A DNA stretch of 64,000 bases from positions 8,134,501 through 8,198,500 of the forward strand of contig NC_090981.1 of assembly GCF_040807025.1 (NCBI RefSeq), in the 5' to 3' direction. The stretch is from Struthio camelus (Eukaryota > Chordata > Aves > Struthioniformes > Struthionidae). The position numbers and the translations under genes were made by a program. How positions within the stretch are numbered: the first letter of the stretch is position 1; every line of letters starts with the position of its first letter. A model generated the notes under the pieces. It saw nothing but the letters and a program-made list of their open reading frames with translations, had not been told where the DNA came from and did not search any database. This document shows, piece after piece, positions 1 through 12,695 of this stretch.

Positions 1-2853
1 CCTTCACTCGTTGGTCCTGCTTGACTTCACTCACTTTTGCTTGCTCCCCTTCCCTTGCCTTCACTCACATGCCTTTGCTCGCCTTCACTCCCCTTCGCTG
101 GCCTGCCTTCACTTGCTTGCTTGCCTTCCCTCACCTTCGCTCGCCTGCCTTCCCGTGCCTTCCCTCGCTCGCGTTCGCTCGCCTGCCTTCACTTGCCTTC
201 CCTTGCTCACCTTCGCTCGCCTTCACTCATTTGCCTTCGCTCACCACCACTCACCTGCCTTTGCTCATCTTTCCTTGCATGCCTTCACTCATTTGCCCTG
301 ATCACTTTTGCTCGCTTGTCTTTGGTCACCTATGCTTGCTTGCTTGCCTTTGCTCACCTGCCTTCCGTCGCCTGCCTTCCCTCACCTTCCCTTGCCTTCA
401 TTGGTCTGCCTTTGCTCACTCGCTCGCCTTCCCTCACTCACTTTCTCTCACCTTTGCTTGCTCGCCTTCACTCACTTGCCTTCGCTCGCCTTCATGTGCC
501 TGCCTTCCCTCGTCTGCCTTTGCTCGCCTTCACTCCCCTTGGCTTGCCTGCCTTCCCTCACCGTCGCTCACTCACCTTTGCTCACATTCCCTCACTTTTG
601 CTTGTGTCACCTTTGCTCACCTTCCCTCACTTGCCTTCGCTCTGCCTTTGCTCACCTTCGCTCCTGTGCCTTCACTCGCCCACCTTCGCTCAGCTGCGTT
701 TGCACGCCTGTCTTTGCTCATTTTTGCTTGCCTTCGCTTGCTCTTGGTCGCTCACTCTCCTTCACTCGCTTGCTCGCCTTAACTCACTTGCCTTCACTCG
801 CCTTTGTGCACCTGCCTTCGCTCGCTTGCCTTCACTTGCATTCGCTTGCCTGCCTTTGCTCGTCTGCCTTCGCTCGCCTGCCCATGCTCAGCTTCGCGCA
901 TTTGCTTGCCATCGCTTACTCGCCTTTGCTCGCCCATCTTCGCTCGTCCGCCTTTGCATGCCCACCCTCTCGCTTTCACTCACCTTCACTTGCTCGCTCA
1001 CCTTCCCTTGCCTTTGCTCGCCTGCCTTCAGTCGCCTGCCTTTGCTTGCCTTTGCTCACCTATCTTCGCTTGCTCGCCTTCACTCGTCTTCATTCGTTTG
1101 CCTTCCCTCAGCTTCCCTTGCCTTTGCTCGCCTGCCTTCATTCACCTTTGCTTGCTCACCTTCGCTCACTTTCTCTCATTTGCCTTCCCTCGGCTTCCCT
1201 CGCCTTCGCTCACCTGACTTCATTCACCTTCCATTGGCTTCCCGCACATTCACTTCTCCACCTTTGCTCACCTTCGCTCGCCTGCTTTCTTTCTTTCATT
1301 TGCCTTCACTCATCTTTGCTCACCCGCCATTCCTCACCGTCTCTCGTTTGCCTTCCCTTGCATTCACTCGCTTTTGCTCGCACCACCTTTGCTAGCCTTC
1401 GCTCACCTCTTTGCTTGCCTTCACTCACTTTCCCTGGCCTGCCTTCGCTCGCTCGCCTTTACTCACTCACCTTCATTGATCTGCCTTCACTCGCTCGCTC
1501 ACCTTCCTTCGCTTGCCTTCACTAGACTTCGCTCACTTGCATTCGTTCACCTACCCTCACTTGCCCTTGCTAGTCTTTGCTCGCGCACTCATCTTCAGTC
1601 ACCTTCGCTTGCTTGCCTTCCCTCATGCTCCTTCACTCCCTCGCTTGCCTTCGCTCACCTGCCTTTGTTCAACTTTGCTTGCCCACCTTCACTCACCCTT
1701 GCTTGCCTTCGCTCACTCACCTTCCCTTGCTTGCCTGGCTTCGCTCGTCCACTTTCACTCATGTCCCCTCGCCTTCACCCGCCTTTGCTTGCCTTCTCTC
1801 ACTTGCATTCTCTCGCCCTTGCTCACTCGCCTTTGCCTGCCAACCCTCACTCACCTTCGCTTGCCTTCGCTTGCTTACCCACCTTCGCACGCCTTCATTC
1901 ACTCACCTGCCTTTGCTCACCTTTGCTAGTGTTTGCTCACCTGTGCCCGCTCGCCTTCACTCACTCACCTTTGCTCGCTTGCCCTTGCTTGCCTTTGCTC
2001 ACTCTCTCGCCTTTGCTCGCTCTCATTCACTCGCTCACTCACCCTTGCTCACATTCACTCATTCGCCTTCACTCACCCTTGCTCACTCGCTCACTTTCAC
2101 TCTCCGTTGCTCGCCTGCCTTCGCTCGCCTGCCTTCACTAACTTGTCTTCGCCCGCCTTCACTCACCTACCTTCATGTGCCTGCCTTTACTCGCCTACCT
2201 TTGCTTGCTCACTTGCCTTTACTTGCCTTTGCTCACATTCGTTCTCTCAGCTTCACTCACATTCACTTGCTCAGCCTTGCTCGCCTGCCTTCACTCACAT
2301 TGGCTTGCCTTCGCTCACTCACCTTTGCTCACCTTTGCTCTCTTGCCTTCTCTTGCTCACCTTCCCTCACCTGCCTTCACTCCCCATTGCGCTCCTTCAC
2401 TTGCTCACCTTCACTTGCCTACCTTCGCTCACCCACGTTCACTCACCTTCCCTGGCTTTCACTTGCTCACCTTCGATCGCCTTCACTTGCTCATTCACCT
2501 TCGCTCACCTTTTCTTGCTTTTGCTCACTCTCTTGCCTTCGCTCTCCTCCGCTCGCTCTCCTTTCCTCGCTTCATTTGCTCACTTGCCTTTGCTCGCCTT
2601 CACATGCCTGTCTTTGCTCGCCTTCGCTCACCTGCCTTCGCTCATTTGTTCACCTTCACTCGCTCTGCTTCCCTTGCCTTTCCTTGTTTGCCTTCATTCA
2701 CTCACATTCGCTCATCTTCGCTTGCTTGCCTGCCTTCACTCGCCCACCTTTGCACATCCATCCTCTCTCACCTTCACTTGCTCACCTGCCTTCCCTCGTC
2801 TGCCTTCACTTGCTCACCTTCACTCACTTGCCTTTGCCCACCTTTGCTCGGTG
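1..2853. repeat. Degenerate pyrimidine-rich satellite, left array
   Basis: The whole stretch is made of diverged ~10-bp units close to CCTTYRCTCR, often with an extra CCTG spacer. All units have the same orientation on the plus strand. Stop codons are rare in every plus frame because the unit lacks TAA, TAG and TGA, so long open frames rich in Leu, Pro, Ser, Ala and Phe appear; these are not genes. The array starts before the window and resumes after the CR1 at 4694-5117. Neighbouring units differ a lot, so this is an old or poorly homogenised array. Confidence 0.93.
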
Positions 2854-2859
2854 CATCCC

Positions 2860-4693
2860 TCTGAGTAAGAAATCCAGCAAAGCAGGCAGGAGACCTACAT
2901 GGATGAGCAAGGAACTTCTGACAAAATTCATACAGAAGACGGAAGTGTACAGGAGGTGGAAGCAGGAACAGGCCACTTGGGAGGAATATAGGCATATTGT
3001 CAGAGTATACAGGACAACAAGAAGGGCTTCTTCAAATACATCAATAGCAAAAGGAAGACTAGGGAAAACGTGGGCCCACTGCTGAATGGGGCAGGGGCTC
3101 TGATGACAAAGGATACAGAGAAGGCAGAGTTGCTGAATGCCTTCTTTGCTTCAGTCTTTACTGCTAAGGCCAGTCCTCAGGAATTCCAGACCCTGGGGAC
3201 AAGAGAAGAAAGCTGGGGAAAGGAAGACTCTCCCTTGGTCGAGGAGGATCAGGTTAGAGATCATTTGGGCAAACTTGACACCCACAAATCCATGGGCCCT
3301 GATGGGATGCACCCACGAGTGCTGAGGGAGCTGGCGGATGTTATCGCTAGGCCACTCTCCATCATCTTTGAAAGGTCTTGGCAATCAGGAGAGGTGCCTG
3401 AGGACTGGGAGAAACCAAGGTCACTCCAGCCTTCAAAAAGGGCAAGAAGGAGGAGCCGGGGAACTACAGGCCTGTCAGCCTCACCTCCCTCCTGGAAAGG
3501 TGATGGAACAGCTCCTCCTGGAGGTCCTCACTAAGCATGTGGAGGACAGGAAGGTGATCAGGAGTAGTCAGCATGGATTCACCAAGGGGAAATCATGCTT
3601 GACCAATCTGATAGCCTTCTATGATGGAAGGACTGGCTGGGGAGATGAGGGCAGAGCAGTGGATGTTGTCTCCCTGGACTTCAGCAAGGCTTTTGACACT
3701 GTCTCCCATCACATCCTCCTAGGCAAGCTCAGGAAGCATGGGTGTCCCCCAGGGGTCAGTCCTGGGTCCAGTCTTGTTCAATGTATTCATCGATGACCTG
3801 GATGAAGGGACAGAGTGCACCCTCGGCAAGTTTGCTGATGATACTAAACTGGGGGGAGTGGCTGACACACCAGAGGGCTGTGCTGCCATTCAGAGGGACC
3901 TGGACAGGCTGGAGAGCTGGGCAGAGAGGAACCTCCTGAAGTTCAACAAAGGCAAGTGCAGGGTCCTGCACCTGGGGAGGAATAACCCCATGCACCAGGA
4001 CAGGCTGGGGGCTGACCTGCTGGAAAGCAGCTCTGCAGAGAAGGACCTGGGAGTCCTGGTGGACAACAAGTTGACCATGAGCCAGCAATGTGCCCTTGGG
4101 GCCAAGAAGGCCAAGGGTATCCTGGGCTGCATTAGGCAGAGTGTTGCCAGCAGGTCGAGGGAGGTGATCCTGCCCCTCTACTCAGCCCTGGTGAGGCCTC
4201 ACCTGGAGTCCTGTGTCCAGTGCTGGGCTCCCCAGTACAAGAGAGACATGGCACTCCTGGAGAGAGTCCAGCGGAGGGCTACAAAGATGATTACAGGGCT
4301 GGAGCATCTCTCCTATGAAGAAAGGCTGAGAGAGCTGGGCCTGTTCAGCCTGGAGAAGAGAAGACTGAGAGTTGACCTGATCAATGTGTACAAGTATCTG
4401 AAGGGAAGGTGTCAGAGGATGGGGCCAGACTCTTCTCCGTGGTGCCCAGGGACAGAACAAGAGGCAATGGGCACAAACTGAAACACAGGCAGTTCCATCT
4501 GAACCTGAGGAAAATCTTCTTTCCTGTGAGGGTGACAGAGCACTGGACCAAGTTGCCCAGAGAGGTTGTGGGGTCTCCTTCCCTGGAGATATTCAAAATC
4601 TGCCTGGATGTGATCCTGGGAAATATGCTCTAGAGGACCCTGCTTGAGCAGGGAGGTTGGACTAGATGATCTCTAGAGGTCCCTTCCAACTTT
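2860..4693 (+). mobile_element. CR1 LINE, 5'-truncated, with reverse transcriptase remnants
   Basis: This is a chicken-repeat-1 non-LTR retrotransposon inserted within the satellite. It starts inside the polymerase ORF and reaches the conserved CR1 3' end (a block ending CCTTCCAAC...CATTCTG). RT blocks are visible in three frames: the [10 protein letters not shown] region near 3300, [18 protein letters not shown] near 3680, and [14 protein letters not shown] with FADD (catalytic Asp pair) at 3740-3845. Frameshifts separate them. A segment is missing between the KLRKHG block and GVPQG, near 3740, so the copy is dead. The 3' end joins satellite directly. Confidence 0.95.
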
Positions 4694-5117
4694 GGCCATT
4701 CTGCTCACTTTCGCTCACTCGCCTTCACTCGCCTTCCCTCCCCTTCACTTGCTCGCCTTCGTTTGTCTGCCTTCGCTTACTCGCTTGCCTTCTCTCACTC
4801 ACCTTCCCTCGCCTGCCTTCACTCCCCTGCCTTTGCTCACTCATTCACCTTCGCTCGCCTTCTTTGCTCGCTTGCCTTTCCTTGCTTGCCTTTGTTTGCC
4901 TGCTTTCACTCCCCTGCCTTCCCTTGCCTTTGCTCACCTGCCTTCGCTCGCCTGCCTTCGCTCACCTTTGCTTATTCAACTTCGCTCACTTGCCTTTGCT
5001 CACCTTCTCTTATTCGGTTGCCTGCCTTTGCTCACTCACTCGCCTTTGCTCACCTGCCTTTGCTTGCTCACCTTCACTTGCTTTCACTTGCCTTCACTCG
5101 CTCGCCCTCATTCAGTT
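4694..5117. repeat. Pyrimidine-rich satellite, continuation after CR1
   Basis: The same CCTTYRCTCR-type units as 1-2853, in the same orientation, resume directly after the CR1 3' end and stop near 5117 at the sequence TTCAGTTACAAAATTTG. With the left block this shows that the CR1 is nested in a formerly continuous array, or that the array grew around it. Confidence 0.92.
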
Positions 5118-5219
5118 ACAAAATTTGTCTTTTTCCTCTGGGAAACCAATGGACTGACATCTCAAGCTTTCAGCTGAGGAAAGATGCTTCCTAGTCCTTT
5201 TAAAAGATTTTTTTTTCCT

Positions 5220-5900
5220 TAAATAGGGCACCTGCCACCCCCCGGCCTGGGGGCGCTGCTGAGGCCCGATCAGGGGCCAGGGCAAGGCAGCGCAGAGCCC
5301 TGTTCCCCTGTCTGGCACCGGCCAGCCACTATTGCGGAAGGGACAGCACAGAGGAGCAGGGAAGCAGCAGGTGGATGCCCCAGAGCCTGCGGGACACTCA
5401 CTCAGGCGCTTCTAGCAGCAGGCCCGGGTGGTGGGCTGACTGCTGCCCCAAGTGGGCATTTATAACAGTCATTCCTGCTGGCTTGTGGGTTTGTTTATTT
5501 ACCTCGTCCTCTGGTTGGCTGCGTCATGGGCTGATGTCACAATGGAATTATGGCCGAAGCTGAACCGCGACCGGCCAATACAGGCTCCTGCCTGGATCAA
5601 AATAAATAAGGGCGCAGGGTAGCCGGCCAGAGGGGAGGTGAGCCGAACCGTGCCGCCTTCAACTCAGGCGGCGGGTGGCCACCCTTTCCTAGCATGTGCC
5701 GCCACTGCACGCCTGCTGCCGGTGCCATTTCAGAGGATGAGGCAGACGGTGCATCTGCTGCTCCCTGAGCTGGGAAGCACCTTATGGATTTACAGTAGGC
5801 ATAAAACCTCCCTCCCTCGGCCCTCTATGTCTCAGCTTTACATCCTGTTACTTGTGCATGTCCCCCTTCAAGACATTTTTGCTTGAGTGCTCACCCCTTT
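5220..5900 (+). promoter_or_regulatory. GC-rich promoter-like patch with CRE, CCAAT and TATA-like motifs
   Basis: A GC-rich island sits in AT-rich surroundings. On the plus strand TGATGTCA (5532-5539, CRE-like), CCAAT (5575-5579) and an A/T-rich TATA-like AATAAATAAG (5601-5610) lie in order, followed by GC-rich sequence that could be a 5' leader. An 82-codon open frame (5638-5886) follows but I recognise nothing in it. In other vertebrates GKAP1 lies beyond KIF27, and I see no GKAP1 coding sequence here. It could be a gene promoter, an old LTR U3 or a CpG island relic. No transcript can be shown from sequence alone. Confidence 0.35.
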
Positions 5901-6420
5901 GCACTCAGGGCCTTAGAGATGTGCTAACGCATGGCCTCAGGAAAATGGACAAAGCACAAAATGTTTTCAAAGGAGAGGGATACTTTAGTTATACCTCAAA
6001 ATTGTGACTGTAGGAGGGACACAACAGAAATTATAATGATAGAAAACCTGGTGAATGAATTGATTTCCATTTTATCTTTTTAAACCTACCTCTCCTTAAA
6101 TATATCTACCAAATTTAATGGAAGGTGAAGTATTTTTTTTTCTCCAAGTTGCTTCAAAATACTTGTCCTTCGTCAACATGGTCAGTTGGACTGTGCATGT
6201 TCTGAAGAAGACCACTAGAAGACCAGAAGTACATCTTTGTCTACACGATTGTCAGTTTTTAACTAGTGGTAAATTACATCACTGTATTTTGTAACCATTA
6301 CATGTAATCAATCTAACCAAAAAGAAAAAAAAACCCACTGTGTTCAGTTGCATTATTTCTTTCAGCTAGTGCAGTACCCATGTGTTGCATGATTATAGCT
6401 CATAACCTAACCAAGGTTAA
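5901..6420. other. No recognised feature
   Basis: AT-rich intergenic sequence between the promoter-like patch and a solo LTR. I see no conserved coding sequence, RNA gene or repeat family. Confidence 0.6.
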
Positions 6421-6425
6421 CAAGG

Positions 6426-6802
6426 TGTACTGGGTAAACAGTGGAAGATTGGCGAGGAGACAGGAGCACGCTGACCAATCAATTATTCCAGCCGCCAAAA
6501 CGCTTGGTGTGCAGAACCCATGAGAAATCACAGGTTGCAACCTTTAGACTTGCGCTGCAGAGGCGCCAGTCTGGACATGTATACTCCTAAAGAATTAATT
6601 CGCCTTAAACCCACGCACCCCCTGAATCTCACCACGGGCCGATGCTTTGCGGTGCCTGTGACAGTCCTGTCCCTTCCCCGCAAGGTTCCCGGGGTTCCCC
6701 TTGCGGTTCGGGGATTTCAAGGTAATAAACATCTAATAACCTTGCTCCAGAGGGGTGTCTTCTACCCCTGCATATTCCAAGTGTCAGTTACTGCTGTTAA
6801 CA
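6426..6802 (+). mobile_element. Solo LTR A (377 bp), 5-bp target duplication
   Basis: The element starts TGTACTGGGTAAACAG and ends GCTGTTAACA, giving TG...CA termini. The flanks are identical CAAGG direct repeats at 6421-6425 and 6803-6807. It carries AATAAA inside GGTAATAAACATC near 6725. It is clearly a sister of LTR B (31545-31980, opposite orientation): long identical runs surround CCGCAAGGTTCCCGGGG and the AATAAA. No internal retroviral sequence is present, so it is a solo LTR left by recombination. A 5-bp duplication does not fit the betaretrovirus-type ERV at 17113, which made 6 bp. Confidence 0.87.
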
Positions 6803-6807
6803 CAAGG

Positions 6808-9619
6808 TCGTTATCTGCAGGTATAACAGTTGTTTGCTGTATTGTATTTATGGTGTTCATCATTTAGGAAAAATCACATAATATTTGAAGTGCATACAAT
6901 GTGCACTTGTTGAAGTGAAGTCCCATAAAATAGTTTTTCTCCTTATAAAATAGTTCTCAGATGCATTAAAAAACCCAAAATAGAATATAACATGATTAAT
7001 CAGCACACTAATCCTGAACAACAGAACTGACATACTATTTTCCACGCAGTAAAACTACAGTTAAGCTGGAACCCTCAAATCGGTCTGATTGAAAATTACT
7101 TTCTCAAGGTAAAAGATCCCCCCACCCAACATAGATAATATATATGAAACTTCAGTATCCTTTAAATCTCCCCTTTAATTTACTCAGAACAAAAGTTTGT
7201 CTCAGTATAGACAGGGGCAAAAACACCCATTGACTTCCTAAAAGCCAGACTTGCTTCTCAGAGATTATTTAATTAATATTTAAGCAAATCAGAGACTTGT
7301 GCAAACTACTTGCATGGGGTAAATCCGAAATCAATGTGTAGTCCTAAGTAAAGTGTCAATAATGGAAAAGGCAAGAGGCCATTACAGAAATGCAGCCAGC
7401 TGCCATCACAGTGTTCAGTTATTGTAATAGAGCATTCAGATCATAAATAAAGATAGTTTATATTCACAATTACTAGCTAAACAACAGAATGGATTATACG
7501 TATGGCTTTTTTGTAGTTAGTTTTAGTACTGGCATAACAGAAGAAACAGCTGTTAATAACTAAAAGAATTGTATGGTAGCTCACTGTAAATTAACTTCAT
7601 GTTGTTTTTATTCCCATATTGCACATCAGCTAAATGTCAATGAAGGCCATAAATGCCAATGAATGAATAACATCAAAACAATATAAAAAAGACCGATAAT
7701 AAAAGCCTAAAGCCTTGTTTTCAGTTAGCAAAAGTAAGAGGAACTACAGATTGTCTCAAACAAGGAAAAATATTTTATTGAAATTAGCTCTATCATCAGA
7801 GTTATATTTATATAAATCAGAAAATAATCACTATTTTTTCATTATCCCTATTTCACTGCCTCACTGGCCTCTCTCATTGTTCTGCTTATGTATATAAATT
7901 GTTAGGTCCCATTCATAGTCAACAATTCTTTCACTTCTCTAAAGATCACAAACATATGTGATATATTTATCTACCTTAACATTAGATAACATTTCAGTTA
8001 TGTCAGGAAATAGATATGCATGGCATACAGAATGTAAAATGAAAAAATTGACTACTGTTTTGATCACACTAGTATTTTTTATTGTAAGTATATTATTTTA
8101 TCCATGTTTGAATAACTTACCTGCAGTCCCACAGCTACAGAAACCTCCAGAACATCAACTGACACCTACTAGTGATCGAGTTGTTCTTGCCTACATTTTA
8201 ATTTTGCATCTGTAAAGAGCAAATTTTTAATTTCTGCAAACTTCAAAGCAAGAACACATTTATTTACATAGTATGTAGTATATGATAATGCACAGTATTA
8301 TCTTAGAAGAAATATCTTCAACAATTCTTTCACATAATACTGATATAATAAATAATAGAAGTACACATTAAAATACATTTACTTGTTTGTTTATTGCTTT
8401 CTGACTACAAACATTAAGTGAATAATAAATACAGTAATATTAAATTTAATATTAGTAGGATTCATAGTTGTTACTTATGTCACATTAAAAAATATTCAAA
8501 CAAAAAGACCCTAAATCCTTATCTCACACTTCAGCTGAATAACAGGGAATAATTAAGTATAATTGTGAAAGATACAATCGTTTGACAGGTAAAGTGGTTT
8601 AACAATCTGATTATAAAATATTTTGCAGTCTACTCAAAATATTAAAATGTGCCACAAGACAACAGGCCTATTGATCATGTTGTAACAAGATCTCTTGATG
8701 TGCGCAAATTTGTTCCGTGCTTGCAGCATGGAAAAATGCAGTTCTTTTACATCTACAGCCACACACGCTATACACAAGGACCTGCCTAGACAATATCAGA
8801 AAGTAGTCTTAGTTCACAATATGAAAATTTCCTTTGCTAAGTACATCTAGCAATCCAAGACAGTATTTTCAAACATGACTGCTTAGTCCACCACTAAAAT
8901 AAAACTAACCTTACTTTGAAATGTGCCAATTATCTCTTGAAAAAATCAGGCCACTTTTTATGTAGGAGACAATTATGGATAGAAATGTTAAACTCATTTA
9001 AGTTTAGACATTCTGGACTCTGTCTTCAAGTTTGTACAGCTACTAATTAGCTTATCCTTCTCAGTGATCACTGTCCTCTTACAAAAAGATTGCTTTACAT
9101 CCTGAACTGATTAGCAAAAACAATGCAACAATAAACCAAGAGATATGTGCAGTATTTGCTCTGAAACGGATATGCAACCCAAGAGAAAAATTTGTATTTA
9201 TTCTAAATGAAAGGACATGAAAAATTAGTACAAAGAAAAGAATAATACATTGGTCTATTTGGCTTACCTAAAAGATGCTGAACCTGGTCCTATATTTTCC
9301 CATTGTATTAGTACAGAAATAAACATCATGCTTTGGGGTCGCCTAAGTGCAATTCTTACCCTCAGAAAAACTCCAGCAAACAAAAACAAAAAATGAAATA
9401 AGTAAGTATCCTAATTTCACCAATAAGACATAACACTTATTTTGCAACCAGTACAAATAATTTCATTAGGGTTAAAGGCATTTGTATGATACGCCTGTAG
9501 ATACTGTGCCAATTATAATGCATCTCAGATTCACAGAAACTGTGTGAGCACAGCAAATATCTAATGACTTGATAGTGTGTATAATAACTAAAGAATACTT
9601 ACTCATTCATCCATGACTG
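6808..9619. other. AT-rich intergenic, no gene recognised
   Basis: About 2.8 kb downstream of the KIF27 relic. Short open frames occur but none has a recognisable domain. Part of it may be the former KIF27 3' untranslated region. I see no RNA gene and no clear repeat family. Confidence 0.55.
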
Positions 9620-10159
9620 CTAATTAACAGGGGCATGAACAAAGAAATCTAATACAATTGCTCGAGTAGCAAGTGCTATTAAAAATGCAATGATGAGTAA
9701 CTGTATCTTAGTGACGCTAGACTTTTTGTCCATTTCAATGGAGTCTGGAGCAATAAAATTGACACCAACTCCAAGGCTTGAGCGCCTCAAAGATAATTCA
9801 GAGGGAGGGATATGACGTAGCTCTTGGCAAGATAGTTTTACTGGAGTTACTCCTTGAAACTGTGTTATGGTCTCTCTCCTCTGGATGACAGAAAATAGTT
9901 GAGGATGAGATTTTGAAGGCTGTGCTTCATCTGTTCCTGTTTTGTCATCACTATTGCTTGACAAACACATTTTGTTACATCCAACTTCTGAAACATCTTC
10001 TCCAAGCTTGCACAAGTTCAGTCATGCTCTTAAAGCATTTATTCTGTCTGTTTATTTTCCCTGGTTGACTATTGGTTTCAGGGTTAGGTGTCCACTTGAA
10101 TTCTTCAGAAGCAACTTCTGCTTCATCTTGACTGAATGCCCTGTTACCAACACTGTGAT
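9620..10159 (-). pseudogene. KIF27: KIF27 relic, last coding exon
   Basis: The acceptor TTTTAG lies before 10159. The N-part (EEFKWTPNPE) and C-part (GVTPVK, ELSLRRSSLGVG) match the KIF27 C-terminus, but they lie in different frames with a shift near 10015. After DSIEMDKKSS the frame runs on into a hydrophobic stretch (LLIIAFLIALATRAIVLDFF) before TAG at 9620-9622. The human protein ends about where this stretch starts, so it is either a lineage-specific tail or read-through after loss of the old stop. Confidence 0.88.
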
Positions 10160-11846
10160 CTAAAACAAAATTTATAATAGCTAAGAGTTACAACTCTCAT
10201 GAGTACCTGCCTTCAAGAAAAGTTGGGTAGTAAGCATAGTTTTAACAACATCAGTAAGTTGTAGTGTGAAAGTGGTCAAAAATAATAATCACCTCACATT
10301 TTATCCTTCTTGTTAAAAAGTTTGTCATCTACAAAAACGTCAGGGTGATTAGCTGTTTCTTTCCTCTGGCTAGTTGCTTGTAACACAAGCTTCACCATTC
10401 TAACTTGTGATGTATCCTAGTAAGCAATCTTATACCAACTGACCCAAAATACAGTCAGTTTAATTGTTCATATTTTCAAAAGCAGTCATGTAATTATGCA
10501 AGCAAAACACACAATTCTGCAAATGTGACTTTAATGTACACATAGGGCTTTTATTAAAGCTCAGCAATCAATTATCAGAAATATTTTTATTCTGTTGTAT
10601 TAAAGCATTACTCAAAATGGATTCAAAAGGAAAATAACTGAAAGTAATGATACAAAAATATAGAGCACTTATAACTCCTACCAAAATATGCATTTGAAAA
10701 AGTTGGAAATGCACAGGGATCTTTTCCCTTCTACTCTTTGCAACAGTTTAGCTAAGATGGGTGTTTCCCCATGGGGAAGCATGTCCTGAACTACATGTTT
10801 CTTTGTATATTAGGCACAGAACAATCTTTCCCATGCTCATTTAGAATCCAACCTCTATAATATTCATGTTCACCGTAGGACAGTGTACTTTATAGTAATG
10901 AACTTGTTGACTCATTGTCCTGCCTAGAGGGCAAGGACTGAGCCTTAATTCACTCTGGGAGGGGCAGGTGCATGATCAGCATCTACATGTATGAAGGCAC
11001 GGCATTGCCCAGAGTGGAAAGAAACAGAAGTATCCATTGGGAGGAAGAATCAGTCATGCTGAGCCTTATTAAAAAAAAAAAAGGGGGGGGGGAGAAGGCT
11101 TCATTGTGCACATGAGGTGGTGGTGGTGGCACTGAGAGGTGTGAGAATCAAAACAGTGACAAAAGTTGAACCTTCCTTTTCCCCTCCACCAGAACAGCTT
11201 TATTATAAGCCTGAATTCTGGCTAGTAGGACAGGGAGCAATTAAGAACTTATTATAGCAATTGGTTGCTGGTCTTTCAAAGCACAGAATCACATTAGAAA
11301 GTTTATGTTTTTACTACAGCTGTCTAAATCCTCTCTTTTTAGTCTTAGTAAGGAATAAACTTTTAGTCACTAAAAGCATGGAACTCTTCACTGACAAGCT
11401 CCCAATGGGAAACTTCTATGAAATCAAGTGCTGGGAGCAGCTTTCAGTTAATTTTGTGTTTTAAACCACATCTAAGAGTCTGAATAGCCCAACACCTACA
11501 GTGGCATGCTACAATGCTGATAGTTACAATGTCATTCAGAGCCTTTCAGATAGTAAAATTCCATTCTCTTAACCATAACAGTTTGAGAGTGTAACTGCTG
11601 AAATGATATTAGAATCCAAAGAAAATAGAACAAGAATTTAAAGCATTGTTATATCACAGATTGCTGAGGCTACAAACAAATGCTGTCTTTCATTTGAAAC
11701 TGGGGGAAGATGTAATGAATCCTTTCTGGAGAACACATAGTTCAGTAAAAAATACAATTTTTATATCTATCTGATACATTCTGTGTATAACCGTGCCTCA
11801 AATGGGCTACTGACAATTGCATACACATTTTAAGACAATAAACTTA

Positions 11847-12012
11847 CATTTAGTGGGTGCCAATAATTGATGGGATGAATCTCCAATGAGCTCCTTCAAT
11901 TTCTTCTTCAGTTCTCTGCTGGTTTTCTTATAGAAAAATAAGCCTTTTTCCAGTTGCTGGACTTTTACTTCATACTCTTTCAAGTTTCCTGCAATACCTT
12001 CACCATCTTGTT
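11847..12012 (-). pseudogene. KIF27: KIF27 relic exon, open, canonical splice sites
   Basis: This coiled-coil exon starts EQDGEGI and contains QQLEKGLFFYKKTSREL and KKKLKELIG, as in KIF27. The acceptor CATAG and donor GTAAGT are intact and there is no stop. It is a surviving exon of a dead gene. Confidence 0.88.
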
Positions 12013-12496
12013 CTATGACAAGTATAATTAGTTTTATAACCAAATATGCATTAAATTTTTATATACCAAAAATCAAGATGCCAAACCAGACAGAAAACAT
12101 CCTATATTTTGCTGACAGTTTGCTTGCAGTATGTACATTTTAACTACTATGACATAGGATTAAAAAGGCCATGCCTACCCTGCTTGTCAATTTTATTAAG
12201 AGTATTTATAAGATCAAGATAAACAGGGCTTACATCTTTCAACTTACTAACAGTAAATTCAATATGAAAATATGACATTTCTGATACTGTTTGAAAAAAC
12301 ATTCAATTTTCTTTTTATACAGACACCTTGTGTCTGTTCCCCGGCATCCTACATGACATCAGAATTAGTAACAGACAAAATATATCTCTGTACCTCATGT
12401 ATTATTATTAAATGTTTTTTTCAGTTGAAATACACTATTTCTCAGTAGTGACTAAAGATAATATTTGCTGTACAATCCCCCACAATAAGCAAACAC

Positions 12497-12695
12497 CTTT
12501 TAAATGATGCAGTATTAACTGTAGTTTTTGCTCATGTTCTTTGTGTTGTAGGGTCAGCTCTCTGTCACACTGTAGCTTGATGTGTTCAAGTGCAGATTCT
12601 AATTCACGTATTGCGTTTTCCTGGTCTATGACTGTCACTTCCTGTTCTTCAGTCTGCAGTTGTAATTTACATTCAGACTCATGTAGGCCAACAAT
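12497..12695 (-). pseudogene. KIF27: KIF27 relic exon, open
   Basis: The exon runs from IVGLHESE to LQLILHHLK and includes IRELESALEHIKLQCDRELT, clearly KIF27. The acceptor CTTAG and donor GTGTTT are present. The frame is open throughout. Confidence 0.87.

Noticed and set aside
11-3085. Very long open frames at the left end rich in Leu, Ser, Pro, Ala and Phe
   Set aside because: They arise in several plus frames from a stop-free satellite unit. They are repeat artefacts, not proteins.
5220-5720. GKAP1 first exon as the next syntenic gene
   Set aside because: I see no GKAP1 coding match; a GC-rich patch alone is not enough.
7958-8215. 85-codon frame with a hydrophobic stretch
   Set aside because: No homology, AT-rich context, no promoter or splice signals; likely chance.
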